DNA of 64,000 nucleotides from Verticillium longisporum (lineage: Eukaryota; Ascomycota; Sordariomycetes; Glomerellales; Plectosphaerellaceae). Position numbers and translations under genes: made by a program. The notes under the pieces were generated by a model. That model made no database searches, was not told where the DNA came from, and worked only from the letters and a program-made list of their open reading frames with translations. Positions 25,179-37,639 of the stretch are shown piece by piece (position 1 is the first letter of the stretch; every line of letters starts with the position of its first letter). The DNA lies in the NCBI GenBank assembly GCA_019188255.1, contig JAETXT010000012.1, positions 1,860,001 through 1,924,000 on the forward strand, given 5' to 3'.

Positions 25179-25369
25179 TATAAGGAGTTAGACGTTAGAC
25201 GTCTAGTAGCGGGTTATCGCTAATAGATTAGCGATAAGATCTAGTTTATAAATAGGGTCGAGGCTATACTTAATAGCTTCGATAAATTAAAGTTATAATA
25301 TTAATATATTAATTGAAATCCGAATTATCTACTTTCCTTAATTAAGGCCCTTAACTTAATACCTTTATA
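25179..25369 (+). repeat. 3' LTR of chromovirus A2
   Basis: A 191-bp family A LTR preceded by the G-rich tract GAAGGGGGGC. It joins reverse-oriented chromovirus sequence (A3) directly at 25370. Confidence 0.9.
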
Positions 25370-26435
25370 GCTTTATATATAATTATTTTAATATCTTTAA
25401 TAAGAATATAATACTTTATTAATTTATTTTATATAAAATAAAAATACTATTAGAAATATTTAAAAGTATATTCTTTATTATAGTTTATATTTTTATTAAA
25501 TAATTAATAAAAATTTTCCTAATAATTAAAGAATATTAAAAGAGAAATATCTTTATTATTTTTAAAGTATAATAAATATAATTATTCTTAATAAATTAAA
25601 TTTTATAAAGCCTTTAAAAGATATTCTTATTTAATAAAGCTTTAAAAGTCCCTTTAATAGATATTTATATTATTAATATTAGAATCCTTTTAATAAATTA
25701 TTTCTAAGTTTTATATATAATTTTACTATATTATTTAAAGAATATAAATAAATTTAATTATCGATTATTTAATAATATAAGCTATATTTATATTAAATTA
25801 GAAAGTATTTCTAATTTTAATAATAATAAATTAATTATTAATTTTAAATTATTATATTATCTTCTTTAAATATTTTATAATTATAAATAAAAGGTTTATT
25901 ATAATTCTTTATAATTAAAGTCTATTTAATAAAATATTAAATTAGAAATCGATTTTCTAGCCTTTATTCTTAGAATTCCTTAATTAAAGCCTAGAATACT
26001 TATAATTAAAGTTCTATTTATTAAGAAAGCTCTTTAATAATTTAATAATAATTTAATAAAAAGGATCTTAATTTAAATATAATCTTTCTATTATAATTAT
26101 CTTTTAATAATTCTAATAATATCTTTATTAATTTATTATTTAATTACTAATTATTATAATAAATAATTCGCTTCTAAGTTTTAATATATTTAACTTAATA
26201 TATTCTTTAGTTTAATCTAATTATAAATCATAGAAATTAAAGAATATAAAGGTATTAAGCTAAGGGCCTTAATTAAGGAAAGTAGATAATTTAGATTTTA
26301 ATTAATATATTAATATTATAACTTTAATTTATCGAGGCTATCGAGCATAGCCTCGACTCTATTTATAAACTAGATCTTATCGCTAATCTATTAGTAATAA
26401 CCTATTACTAGACGTTTAACGTCTAACTCCTTATA
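25370..26435 (-). mobile_element. Chromovirus A3 fragment (5' end only), reverse
   Basis: About 1,066 bp equivalent to A-element positions 1-1065, ending in a complete 191-bp LTR at 26245-26435. The rest of this copy is missing. No target duplication can be shown at 26436. Confidence 0.85.
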
Positions 26436-26835
26436 GATCTATAAAGCGCTTATAGTTATAAGCTTAAGTACTATTCTTTATAAAGAAGTAGAGTATTAGT
26501 TTAGGAGCTTTGAAAGTATTATAAGTAATAGGGCTAAGCTCTTTATTAATTAATTCTAGGAGGAATTCTACTAAGAAAGAGTAATTAAATACTACCTATA
26601 TATAGCTTATTACCTATAAATAGATAGATAGATAGAGAGAACCTATTAGATACTAGAAAAATACCTTCGCTATATTAATAACTAAGTATTAAAGGAATAG
26701 CTATATTATTTAAAAGAAATAGAATTCTCTTATAATAATAATATATATAATATTATTAATATCTTACTATTTAAAGCTATATATAGATATTACTTAAGGA
26801 TAGTCGATTATATAGCCCTAAGAAAGGATATTAAG
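26436..26835 (+). mobile_element. Chromovirus A4 fragment (integrase region)
   Basis: About 400 bp matching A6 at about 40,141-40,535, including the short AGAT/GATA repeat at 26,622-26,640 also seen near 40,322. It is truncated on the left by the A3 LTR and on the right by the LTR of element E. Confidence 0.85.
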
Positions 26836-26848
26836 TATTAGGTATAGC

Positions 26849-26905
26849 TATCTACTAAGAGGAAGTCCTAGGGCCTCGGCCCTAGGGACCCACTCTTAGT
26901 AGATA
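26849..26905 (+). repeat. Long hairpin inside the element E LTR
   Basis: Outer arms TATCTACTAAGAG / CTCTTAGTAGATA and inner arms CCTAGGGCC / GGCCCTAGG around a 2-nt loop. The same structure, with RIP-type changes, occurs at 49012-49068 in the other orientation, so it is a conserved part of this LTR subtype. Confidence 0.8.
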
Positions 26906-27139
26906 TATAAGTAGTTAGTAATAGGCCCTAGAATATCCTAGGAAGAATAACGATTTATACTAATATTAATATACCCCTAACGTAAGGTCCTAATAATAGT
27001 AGTAACTAGACTTTCCGGTTATTCCTATATATAATCCTAAGATTTTCATTAAAGATAATAGTTAGTCTATTAAGATACTAGTCTATTACTACTATAGTAA
27101 AGAGATAAGGTTAAGATCTAGATAGAGTTAAGTTCCTAT

Positions 27140-27213
27140 CTATTATAAGATTCCTATTATAGGATTCCTATTATAAGATTCCTATTATAGGATTCTATAT
27201 TATAAGATTCCTA
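27140..27213 (+). repeat. Short tandem repeat, unit about 14 bp
   Basis: Repeats of ATTCCTATTATAGG / ATTCCTATTATAAG in the leader of element E. A related inverted array is at about 49,175-49,260. Confidence 0.8.
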
Positions 27214-27699
27214 TGAAGCCTTCCCTGAACCTATTAGATTTTCATTCCCTCGAGACTTCTCTATATTAGAGATAGATATTAAGGCCTATTAATTATACTA
27301 TTAAATAGAGAGCTACTAGGATTAAGTAATTAAGATCCTACTATCTAATCTATCTATTATATTAGTATTTAGTAAACTAGCCTCTATTCTAGAGGAATAG
27401 TAATTTATATATATAGGCTATTAAGTAATATTAATATTATTATCGTTATTAGGATCCTAGGAGTTAATATAGATATACTATCCGCTAGAGTAGGTTATCG
27501 AGTATTATTAAGTTAAGTCTATATTCTTATATATAGCTAAGGTATTAAGATTATACTATTTAATACTTACCTTATAATAGAAATATAGGGATAAGATAGC
27601 GCTCTAGGTTATAGACTAAGAGGACTACTATTAGACTAGAGTATTTAGATAAGTAGAAGAGATTAAAAGTAGAATAATAGCTTGAAAGCACTCTATAGT

Positions 27700-29340
27700 A
27701 TTTCCTATAACTAAAGAAACCCTTTTAATAGAGACCTCCTCTATATAGGATTAACCTACCTCTCCTAGAATTAATATATCGCTAATACTATCTATTAGAT
27801 AGTAAGAATCGGCTATAGTAGAATAGGATTAGATACTAGCTCTAGGAATAGCCTCTACGATAACTATATAATAATAGCTAGTAATTATAATAGAGATCCT
27901 ATAGATATAGCTCTAAATTAATACTATAAACTAGGGGATAGGACCTATAAATAACTAGAAAGTATTAATATATAGATACTTCTACTTAGACTATAAACCC
28001 GATTCTAGTAAATAGGAAAGATCCTTAATCTATATTATTAAGTAAGATATATATTAGACTAATATCGATATATTTCTTAACTCTATTAATAATTAGGCGG
28101 ATACTATTAATAGATAGGCTATAGTAATATATACTCTACTATAGCTACTCTTAGGCTCTGCTAAGGCATAGTATATAATATTAACCGAAGACGAGAAATA
28201 AAGACTCTATACTAGGCTTAATGCTTAGAGACAGCTACTTAGACGTTAGTTCGCCTTAGATTCTAGTAAGGCTATAGAGCTGCTTAATACTTATCGGTAT
28301 TCTAGATAGGACGTCCGCATAGGTCGTAATCTCTAGAAATTCGTCCTTAACGTTATTAGACTCTATAATACTATTAGAATAAATAATCTATTAATATAAT
28401 TAAACTAAATATATTTTAAAATCGATCATACTCTAATAGTAAATTTACCTAAGACTAACCTTAATACTACTATTAACTTATTTATCTATAATGCCTAGGA
28501 TAAAATAGAACTCCTATAGAGAGATTCTATTCTAATAGATACTAGATACCCTATAATAGTATATACTATAGATAACGATTATAGCTATAATAATAAACTA
28601 GACGACGTCGCCTTCCTAATATACGATTTATATTAGCTAGATTAATAAAAAGATAATAATTATAAAACCGATCCTTACTATAAATATAGCTAGAAAGAAG
28701 ACTAATAGTAGAATAGAAATATTAATAAGGGCTAGAATAGTAATAGAACTATATATAATAGTAGATATAACTCCTATAATAACTAAAATAGTCGATATAA
28801 TAATTATAGAAGCTAATATAATAATAGTAATAGATATAACCTCCGTCGAAGAGGTAGTACTATTAGAGGCTTATTCTATAGAGAAATTATATTTATATAT
28901 AATAGTTATATATTTAGAGGCTAATATATAGATAGCTATAGGCTATATTAAAAATAGACTAGATATAATAAAAGTAGGACTAATTATATATATATCTATC
29001 TAATTAATTAAGACTCTTAAGAGAATGAATAAGACCTCTAATAGGATAGTTATAAAATAGTAGAGGAAGTTTTCTTAATAAAGGAGGATAAATAAGATAT
29101 ATTAGACTCCTATATTAATTATAATACTACTACTTCCTTATACTTCTCCGCGCTAATGAGTAAATTATAGTATAAAGCTACCCTATAGCGAGGGCGTCCG
29201 CTATAGTACTATTATAAATATAAGAAGTACTTTAAGTCTAGACGACTACTTATAGACTACGTCTTCGCTAATAATTATACTCTATTAAAACCTAAAAGCT
29301 AGAGTCTATAAGTAAGATAAGACTCCCTATATATATAATA
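27700..29340 (+). pseudogene. Copia-like gag remnant in element E
   Basis: Best readable around 28,210-28,690: LDSSKAIELLNTYRYSR, DVRIGRNL, KFVLNVIRLYNTIR. These resemble gag-like proteins of fungal Copia elements. They are followed by DNDYSYNNKLDD and a candidate zinc-knuckle position (YYKYS-stop-KED near 28,680), where cysteines would have been mutated. Many TAA/TAG stops. The assignment rests on remembered resemblance, not an alignment. Confidence 0.5.
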
Positions 29341-29366
29341 GGACGCTATTATAAAGTAGACTATAG

Positions 29367-32300
29367 AGTTATAATATTAATATATTAATTAAAATCCGAA
29401 CTATCTACTTTCCCTAATTAAGGCCCTTAGCTTAATACCTTTATATTCTTTAATTTCTATAATCTATAATTAGATTAAATTAAATAATAGATTAAATTAA
29501 ATATATTAAGACTTAGAAGCGAATTACTTATTATAGTAATTAATAATTAGATAATAAATTAATAAGGATATTATCGGAATTATTAAGAGATAATTATAAT
29601 AGAAAGACTATATTTAAACTAGGATCCTTTTCGCTAAACTATTATTAGATTATGGAAGAGTTTTCTTAATAAATAGAACTTTCATTATAAGTATTTTAGG
29701 CCTTAGTTAAGGAACTCTAAGAATAAAGGCTAGAAAATCGATTTCTAATTTAATATTTTATTAAATAGACTTTAATTATGAAGAATTATAATAAGCTTTT
29801 TATTTATAATTATAAGATATTTAAAGAAGATATTATAATTATTTAAATTAATAATTAATTTATTATTATTAAAGCTAGAAATACTTTCTAATTTAATATA
29901 AATATAGCTTAAATCGTTAAATAATTAATAATTAAATTTATTTATATTCTTTAAATAATATAATAAAATTATATATAAAACTTAAAAATAATTTATTAAG
30001 AGGACTTTAATATTAATAATATAAATATCTATTAAAGGGACTTTTAAAGCTTTATTAAGCGAGAATACCTTTTAAAGGATTTATAAAACTTAATTTATTA
30101 GGAATAGCTATATTTATTATACTTTAAGAATAATAGAGATATCTCCTTTTTAATATTCTTTAGTTATTAGGAAAGTATTTATTAATTATTTAATAAAAGT
30201 ATAGATTATAATAAAGAATATATTTTCGGATACTTCTAATAGCTCCTTTACTTTATATAAGATAAATTAATAGAATATTATATTCTTATTAAAGATATTA
30301 GAATAGTTATATATAAAGCTTAGAGAATATAGGATATTAATTAATTATAGAATAAATAATAAAAGAATAGGAAATGAATATACTCTTAATTAAATTAGAG
30401 TAAATAATATAATATAGTACCTATATATAAGGGGCTTAAGAGAGAAACCCTATAGGATTAATTATTAGCGAAATAAGGATAACCTTTATATTATAATAGA
30501 GGGACTACTCCTTATTAAACGAGGAACCCGAACCTATACTCTATAAGAACTCTATTTAGAAGCTAAAGGGCTACCCCTATAATATCTATAAATATATACT
30601 TCTATTATAATAAAACTAGCTATTAGATATAAAATTGCTTATAATTAGACCCCTAGAGATATAAGGCTATAGTTATAGGTATATAGTTATTTAAATTCGA
30701 GGGTATTTAAATAATAGAGCTCGTAGAAAACGATTTAGTATAGGCCTTAACCTAAAGGGTATTATACTTAAAATAAATATTAGGAAAATTATTAAAGTAT
30801 TAATAATTATTTTATAATAAAGTAAAGAGATTAAATTCTCTATTAACCTAGATATTAATACTATAATAGATATTATTAATCCTATTCTTATTTAATTATT
30901 AAAATTATAAGAAATAGAAAGTATAAAAGCCCTTAAATTATAAACGTTTAATAGTTAAATAGTAATTAATTATAGGATACTTATATTCTCTTTCTATTTA
31001 CTAGATATATAGAACTGCCCCCGATTATTATATTAGCTATTTATATATATAGAATAGTTTAAAGGGTCTAATTATATATTCCTATTTAATAATAATATAA
31101 GGAAGGAAGGTATTTAAATAGATATTTCTATTTAATCCTTTATTTAAAGCTATATATTAAATATAAGCCTAGAAGAGTTTATAAAGATATTAATCGAGGA
31201 TAAAGCTAAAGCTTATATCGCTTATATTACTTAAGCTATAATAATAACGTTTAATATAATTATCCCTATCATTAACGATTTACCCTTAAATAAGGGGCGG
31301 GCTAAAGCATTTCCTATAGAATTTACTAAATTCGAAGATATTTTCTCTAAAGACTTAATAAAGGAACTATTAATATTAAAAGATATAGAATACTTAGTAG
31401 ACCTAAAAGAAGGAGCTAAACCCCTTTATAGCTCTATCTATTTATTATTATAGAAGTAATTAGAAGAGCTCTATTACTATATTATAGAAAAGGAAGCTAT
31501 AAAGAGGATTAAAAAGTCTATTAGCTTTATAGGGGCCCTAGTCCTATTTATATTAAAGAAGGATAAGAGCTTATATTTATATATATATTATTAAAGCTTT
31601 AATATAATTATAATAAAGAATTATTAGCTTCTCCTATTAATAAGCGAACTTTTAGACTATTTTATAGGAATAAAGTACTTTTCTAAGGTTAATATCTAGG
31701 ACGTTTATTATTAGATTTATATTAAGAAGAGTAATTAATAGAAAATAGCTTTCTACATAAGATATAAATATTATAAATATATTATAATATTATTTAGATC
31801 AATAAATACTTTTATTACTTTCTAAGTATATATTTATTAAATATTTATTAAATTATTAAATAACTTCTATATTATTTATTTAAATAATATATTAATCTAT
31901 TCCTAAATAAGGGAAGAGTATATACCCTATTTCTAATAAATCCTAAAGAGACTTTAGGACCTTAAACTCTTTATTAAATAATTAAAATACTTATTTTATT
32001 AGAATAAAATAGAATTCCTAGGATTTATTATCTTAAAAGAAAATATAATTATAGATCTAAATTATATTTAAGCTATAGCTAAATAATAACCCCTAGAATC
32101 CTTTAAAGATATATAAATATTCTTAAGCTTTATAAACTTCTATAAATAGTTTATAGAAAGCTATTTAAAAATAATAGCCCCTTTATCCGCTCTATTAAAA
32201 GTAAGTATTATAGGGGTTAAGAAAGGGCTATTTAAATAGCTATTTAAGGCTTAGAAAGTATTCGAATAATTAAAAATTATATTTACTATTATTATAATTT

Positions 32301-32401
32301 TAAAATATTAGGATTATATATTAGAAGGCTAGGTAGATATTAATATATCTAATAATACTATCTTAGGGATCTTTAATTAAAAGTATAAAAATAGGTAGAG
32401 G
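29367..32401 (+). mobile_element. Chromovirus A5, truncated at both ends
   Basis: Starts with the last 79 bp of a family A LTR (29367-29445) and continues through gag, protease and reverse transcriptase (LYLYI at about 31,575 and onward) to about 32,401, where the reverse-oriented LTR of B2 begins. RIP-degraded throughout. Confidence 0.85.
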
Positions 32402-35400
32402 TATTAAGAGGGCTTTACTGCTTATATGAACCCTGATTCATTACTTTGGCTATGCCTAAGAGCTCTGAATAGGTAGGGTAGGTAATATAAGACTTATAAT
32501 AATTATTAATATTATCTCTCTAAATCACTACTACCTACGTAAATCAGATATACCTATCTAATTTACCGATTACGTAAGCTATGAATTACGTGCTCCTAAG
32601 AGCTATGAATCCTAGCCCCGGTAATTACTATATCGGTGAATCCCCTATAGTGATTACCGACCTAGGTAATCCCCTAATATTAGTTTAATACTAGCTATCT
32701 TTTCTTTATAGATATGATTACTTAAGGGACTAATATCGGGCTCTATTAACTAGTTAATAGCTACTCTAATGCGCTTATAATCCTCTAGTCTCTAGTATAT
32801 TAGATCTACTATCCTAATCTATAAAATAAATAAATAAATAAATAAATAAGTAAATAATAAGAGAATAATAGATAGAATAAGGAAAAAAACGTAGCTTAAT
32901 ACTATTATTCCTATAAACGCTGAATCCCTAGTCCCTAGCGCTACGGATCAATTAAACTAGCTACTAAATAGCTCTCTAAGGAAACGAATTAAATTATAAT
33001 TAAATAATAGGAATAGGCTTTTAAACCTTTTAATAAAGGAAATGAATAGTAATTAAATAATATAATAGCTAATTAAATAGCGCTCTTATAATAGCTAGAT
33101 ATAGGCTCCTAAAGTCTCTAAATCGCTAATACGCTAATAGAGGGTAGAAGAATAATTATTATTGCCCCTTTTATTAGCTTTCTCGATAGGAATAATAGAA
33201 TTAAACTACTTTCGATAGGAATAATAGAATTAAACCGCCTAAATAGAATTAATAGATCCTATTAAGCTAATTTAGTAAATATTATACTCTATAGATCTAT
33301 ATATCTAATTAGTAAGTTATAGTAATTCTATTCCTTTTACTTTCCCTCTTCCTTATAACGATTCTTTATTTTTAAGATTAGCTAGCCTAATTTACTATTT
33401 TAGAGCTCCGACGATTATTAAATCCCTATTTTTACTACTCTCTCTCTCTCTCTTTTTCTCTTATCCCGGCCTCGATAATGCTACTTAAGTACAAAGCCCT
33501 TATACCTATTACCCCTCCCGCTAAGAGAGTAGTAAAGTATAAGAACCTAATCGGCATTAATTATAAGAGCTATTAATCTAGGATATAATATATATACGTA
33601 ATAATATTTATAAGGTCCTTTATTTAGAATATTTAAAGTCTTATCTTATTAATAAGTAAACTAAAACTAGCGCTAATAGCGTATATTACGATTTAGAGCC
33701 TAAGGGTTCCTATTACTATATATATACCTCTAAGTACTCTTATAAATTAATATAAGCTTCTACGATCTCTATTTTCTAATATCTATAGCTCTAACGATTA
33801 TTATCTATAATCCGGTTAGGGCGTTTAAGCTTATTATAAAGTTTTTAGCCGCTTAAGATAAGAATAATAAACTAGTAAGTTCTCTTCTTTATTATTTCCT
33901 TAATTATCTAATCGTATAATTAGCTAATAGGGGAATATAGGATATAGAGAAGTAGCGTATTATTATAAAGGGTATATTAATAATCGCTAAGGAGGAGGAG
34001 GCGAAGGGGGGTAACGACCTTATCAAGGACCTCGATAGTCTTTATAATACTAACTATAAAGTAGCTAGGCGGGCCGTGGCTCTATAGCTCTTTAACTACC
34101 TCTAGTAGGACTCGCTAGAGTAATTAAACTTAGATTCTTCGGATTCCGAGGCTTAATCCGCTTTATAGAATAATTACTTTACTATTTTACTAATTATAGG
34201 GTCATCGTTTTTACTTCTAGGGTACTCGTTTTTAGGCTTTATTATATTTTTATTAATATTAATTACCTTTACCCCTTAATTATTCTTTTCTTAACGTTTA
34301 ATTTATCCTTTAATCCTAATTATAACTTTATTAGAGCTTATTAGCGCTTCTAGTATTTAGTTTAGCGCTCCCTTAATTATTAAATCTATAGAGTTATTGC
34401 CTCTAGCGATCTAACGAATTTCATCGACTTCGTATTCTTTATAGCTTTACTTTAATACTATAAGATCTATTATTAAGCGTTTCTCTACTATTACGCTTAG
34501 TTAAACTAGGTATTAGTAGAGCGAGTAGCTATTAATATAGATAATTATCTATAAGAGTAATAGTTCTAAGCGTTTATAGATCTCTTAGAGTATCTATTTA
34601 AGGATATAAGCTATATTAAAGCTATTAATTATATTATAGATTTTACTAGCTAGAACTAAATATATAACCCGTTTATATTTAATAGATTATTAATAGAGGA
34701 TATTACTATATACTATAAAGGCGTTCTCCTAATCGCTAGAACGTTTATTACCTAGGAGGATAACGAATCTAATCTATAAACTAAAGTCCTTATTATTAAT
34801 AAAGGAGCTATTAACGAATACGTAAAATTAGGCTATTAAGAGATCTAGGCGTATATAATTTAGGCTATAGCCTATATTAGCGATCTACTATTATATATAT
34901 TTATTAAGCTATTTAAAGTCGTCTTCTTATAGATTCTTAGCTTAGGCTATAATAGAGAAATCGAAGGCTACCTCTAATTAATAAGTTAAAGTAATATAAG
35001 TATTATAAGCTCTCTAAGTAATATATTCCTATTCTAAGCTCGCTATCCCTAGGGTTACTAGCTCTAGGCGATTACTTTACTCTTTCTATTAAATCGTAAG
35101 ATCTTTAGTTCTAACTTTAATAATATAGCTATTAAAGATACTATTAGATCCTATATTAAGGATAGAAGTAGGCTTTACTCGGAAGCTAGCGCTTTCGAGC
35201 TCTATTTATTCCTTTTATATAAATGCAGGCTCTCCGAGGTTAAGGGTATCGTTAATCTATATCTTAACTAGCCTAAAGCTCTCTCTAGCTCTAGTTAGGA
35301 GTAAATATAGATCGTAGCCTATTAGGATAGCGTTTAGGCGCTCTTTATAATAGTATTAATAGGTTATAAACTAATAGAGATCTAACTCTGCGATGCTATA

Positions 35401-35706
35401 GAGCGGCTTTATAATATAGAAGACGATTCCGTTAGGGTATCTATACTATAGCTCCTTAGGAATATATAGGATAACGTTATATAATAGATCTATAGTACTC
35501 TAAGTATAAGCTTAATTAATATTATAGAGTATTAATTAATAGCTACGTTATTATAATATTAAAGTAATTACTAGGATTAATCGTTAGCTATAGTATATAA
35601 TTATAGGCAATTATATTAATAGGGTTATCTTCTCCTAGTTACTATATCCTTAAACTATTAGTTTTAATTTCTTATATAGGGCTTAAGGGAGGCCTTTTAC
35701 CTCTCT
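32402..35706 (-). mobile_element. Copia element B2, 3' part only, reverse
   Basis: The 289-bp LTR in reverse (32402-32690) is followed by about 3.0 kb equivalent to B1 16,561-19,566. It stops in the reverse transcriptase region just before the left LTR of A6. The LTR and adjoining bases are only lightly RIP-mutated (CA and TG common), while the rest is heavily mutated. The candidate antisense frame here keeps an ATG at 33,478. An (AAAT)n tract lies at about 32,824-32,850. Confidence 0.88.
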
Positions 35707-35711
35707 TATAA

Positions 35712-35902
35712 TATAAGGAGTTAGACGTTAGACGTCCAATAGCGGGTTATCGCTAATAGATTAGCGATAAGATCTAGTTTATAAGTAGAGTCGAGGCTAT
35801 ACTCGATAGCCTTAATAAGTTAAAGTTATAATACTAATACGCTAATTAAAATCCGAACTATCTACTTTCCCTAATTAAGGCCCTTAGCCTAATACTTTTA
35901 TA
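35712..35902 (+). repeat. 5' LTR of chromovirus A6
   Basis: 191 bp. It contains a perfect inverted repeat TTATCGCTAAT-AG-ATTAGCGATAA (35,746-35,769) and, about 20 bp on, a second imperfect one built on GAGGCTAT / ATAGCC. Confidence 0.92.
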
Positions 35903-37639
35903 TTCTTTAATTTCTATAACCTATAATTAGATTAAGCTGAGTAATAGATTAAACTAAGCGTACTAGGACTTAGAAGCGAATTATTAATTATAGCGGTTAA
36001 TAGTTAGACGATAAGCTAATAAGGATATTATCGGAATCGTTAAGAGATAGTCGTAATAGAAAGACTATACCTGAATTAGGATCCTTTTCGCTAGAATATC
36101 GTTAAACCGTTAAAGAGCCTTTTCGATAAATAGAACCTTAATTATAGGTATTCTAGGCCTTAGTCGAGGAACTCCGAGAATAGAGGCTAGAAAATCGACT
36201 TCTAGTCTAATACTTTATTAAATAGACTCTAATTATAAAGAATTACGATAAGCCTTTTACTTATAATTATAAGATATTTAAAGAGGATACTATAATCGCT
36301 TAAATTAACGATTAGCTTATTATTATTAAGGCTAGAAATACTTTCTAGTTTAATATAAATATAGCTTAAATCGTCGAGTAATCGACGATTAAATTTATTT
36401 ATATTCTTTAAATAGTATAGCGAAACTATATACGAAACTTAGAGGCGATTCGCTAAGAGGACCCTAATATTAACGATATAAATATTTATTAAAGGGATTT
36501 TTAAAGCTTTATTAAATAAGAATGCCTCTTAAAGGACCTATAAAACCTAGTTTATTAGGAATAGCTATATTTATTATACTTTAAAGGTAATAGAGATATC
36601 TCCTTTTTAATATTCTTTAATTATTAGGAAAGTATTTATTAATTATTTAGTAAAAGCGTAGATTATAATAAAAAGCGTACTTTTAGATATTTCTAATAGC
36701 TCTTTTGCTTTATATAGGATAAATTAATAGAGTATTATATTCCTATTAAGGATATTAGAATAATTATATATAAAGCTTAGAGAATATAAGATATTAATTA
36801 ATTATAGAATAAATAATAAGAGAGTAGGAAACGAATATATTCTTAATTGAATTATAGCGAATAATATAATATAGTATTTATATATAAGGGGCCTAAGAGA
36901 GAAACCCTATAGGATTAATCGCTAGCGAAACGAGGACGACCTTCATATTATAATAGAGGGACTACTCCTTACTAAGTAAGGAACCTAAACCTATATTCTA
37001 TAAGAACTCTATCTAGAGGCCGAGGGGCTACTTTTATAATATCTATAAATATATACTTCTATTATAATAAAACCGGCTATTAAATATAAAATTGCTTATA
37101 GCTAGACCCCTAGAGATATAAGGCTATAGTTATAGGTATATAATTATCTAAATTCGAGGGCGTCTAGGTAATAGAGCTCTCGGAAAACGATTTAATATAG
37201 GCCTTAATTTAAAGGGTACTATATTTAAAATAAATATCGGGAAAACTATTAAAATATTAGTAATTACTTTATAATAAAGTAAAGAGATTAAATTCTCTAC
37301 TAACCTAGATATTAATATTATAATAGATATTATTAATTTTATTCTTATTTAATTATTAAAGTTATAAGAAATAGAAAATATAGAAGCCCCTAAACTATAA
37401 ACGTTTAATAGCTAGATAGCGATTAATTATAGGATATTCGTACTCTTTTTCTATTTACTAGATATATAGAACTATCCCCGATTATTATATTAGCTATTTA
37501 TATATATAGAATAGCTTAAAGGGTCTAACTATATATTCCTATTTAATAATAATATAAGTAAGGAAAGTATTTAAATAAATACCTTTACCCGATCTTTTAT
37601 CTAAAGCTATATATTAAATATAGACCTAGAAGAGTTCGT

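Larger units (their letters stand above)
11071..25369 (+). mobile_element. Ty3/gypsy chromovirus A2, 5'-truncated, split by Copia element B1
   Basis: Forward copy of family A, starting at the equivalent of A6 position 36,897 and ending in a full 3' LTR at 25179-25369. Without B1 and its 5-bp duplication it is 6,768 bp, matching the 6,766 bp remaining in A6. Reverse transcriptase is interrupted by B1 just after the degraded equivalent of KYFSKID (12,305-12,325) and resumes at 19,856. Integrase lies at about 21,500-22,340 and the chromodomain-like end at about 22,610-22,770. RIP-type stops are everywhere. Confidence 0.85.
26836..29366 (+). mobile_element. Copia-like element E, 5' part only (LTR, leader, gag)
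   Basis: Begins with a 160-bp LTR (26836-26995, TATTAGG...GGTCCTAATA) related over its last 40 or so bases to the family C LTRs. It continues through a leader with a short tandem repeat and a plus-strand gag remnant, and stops at about 29,366, where a partial chromovirus LTR begins. Pol and the 3' LTR are absent. It appears to have inserted into A4. Confidence 0.65.

Noticed and set aside
27140..27213. CRISPR-like array of short repeats
   Set aside because: Direct tandem units without spacers, in a eukaryotic retroelement leader.
32824..32850. (AAAT)n tract as a functional feature
   Set aside because: Simple sequence, also present in inverted form at about 48,505-48,531 in B3 and so a passive part of element B.
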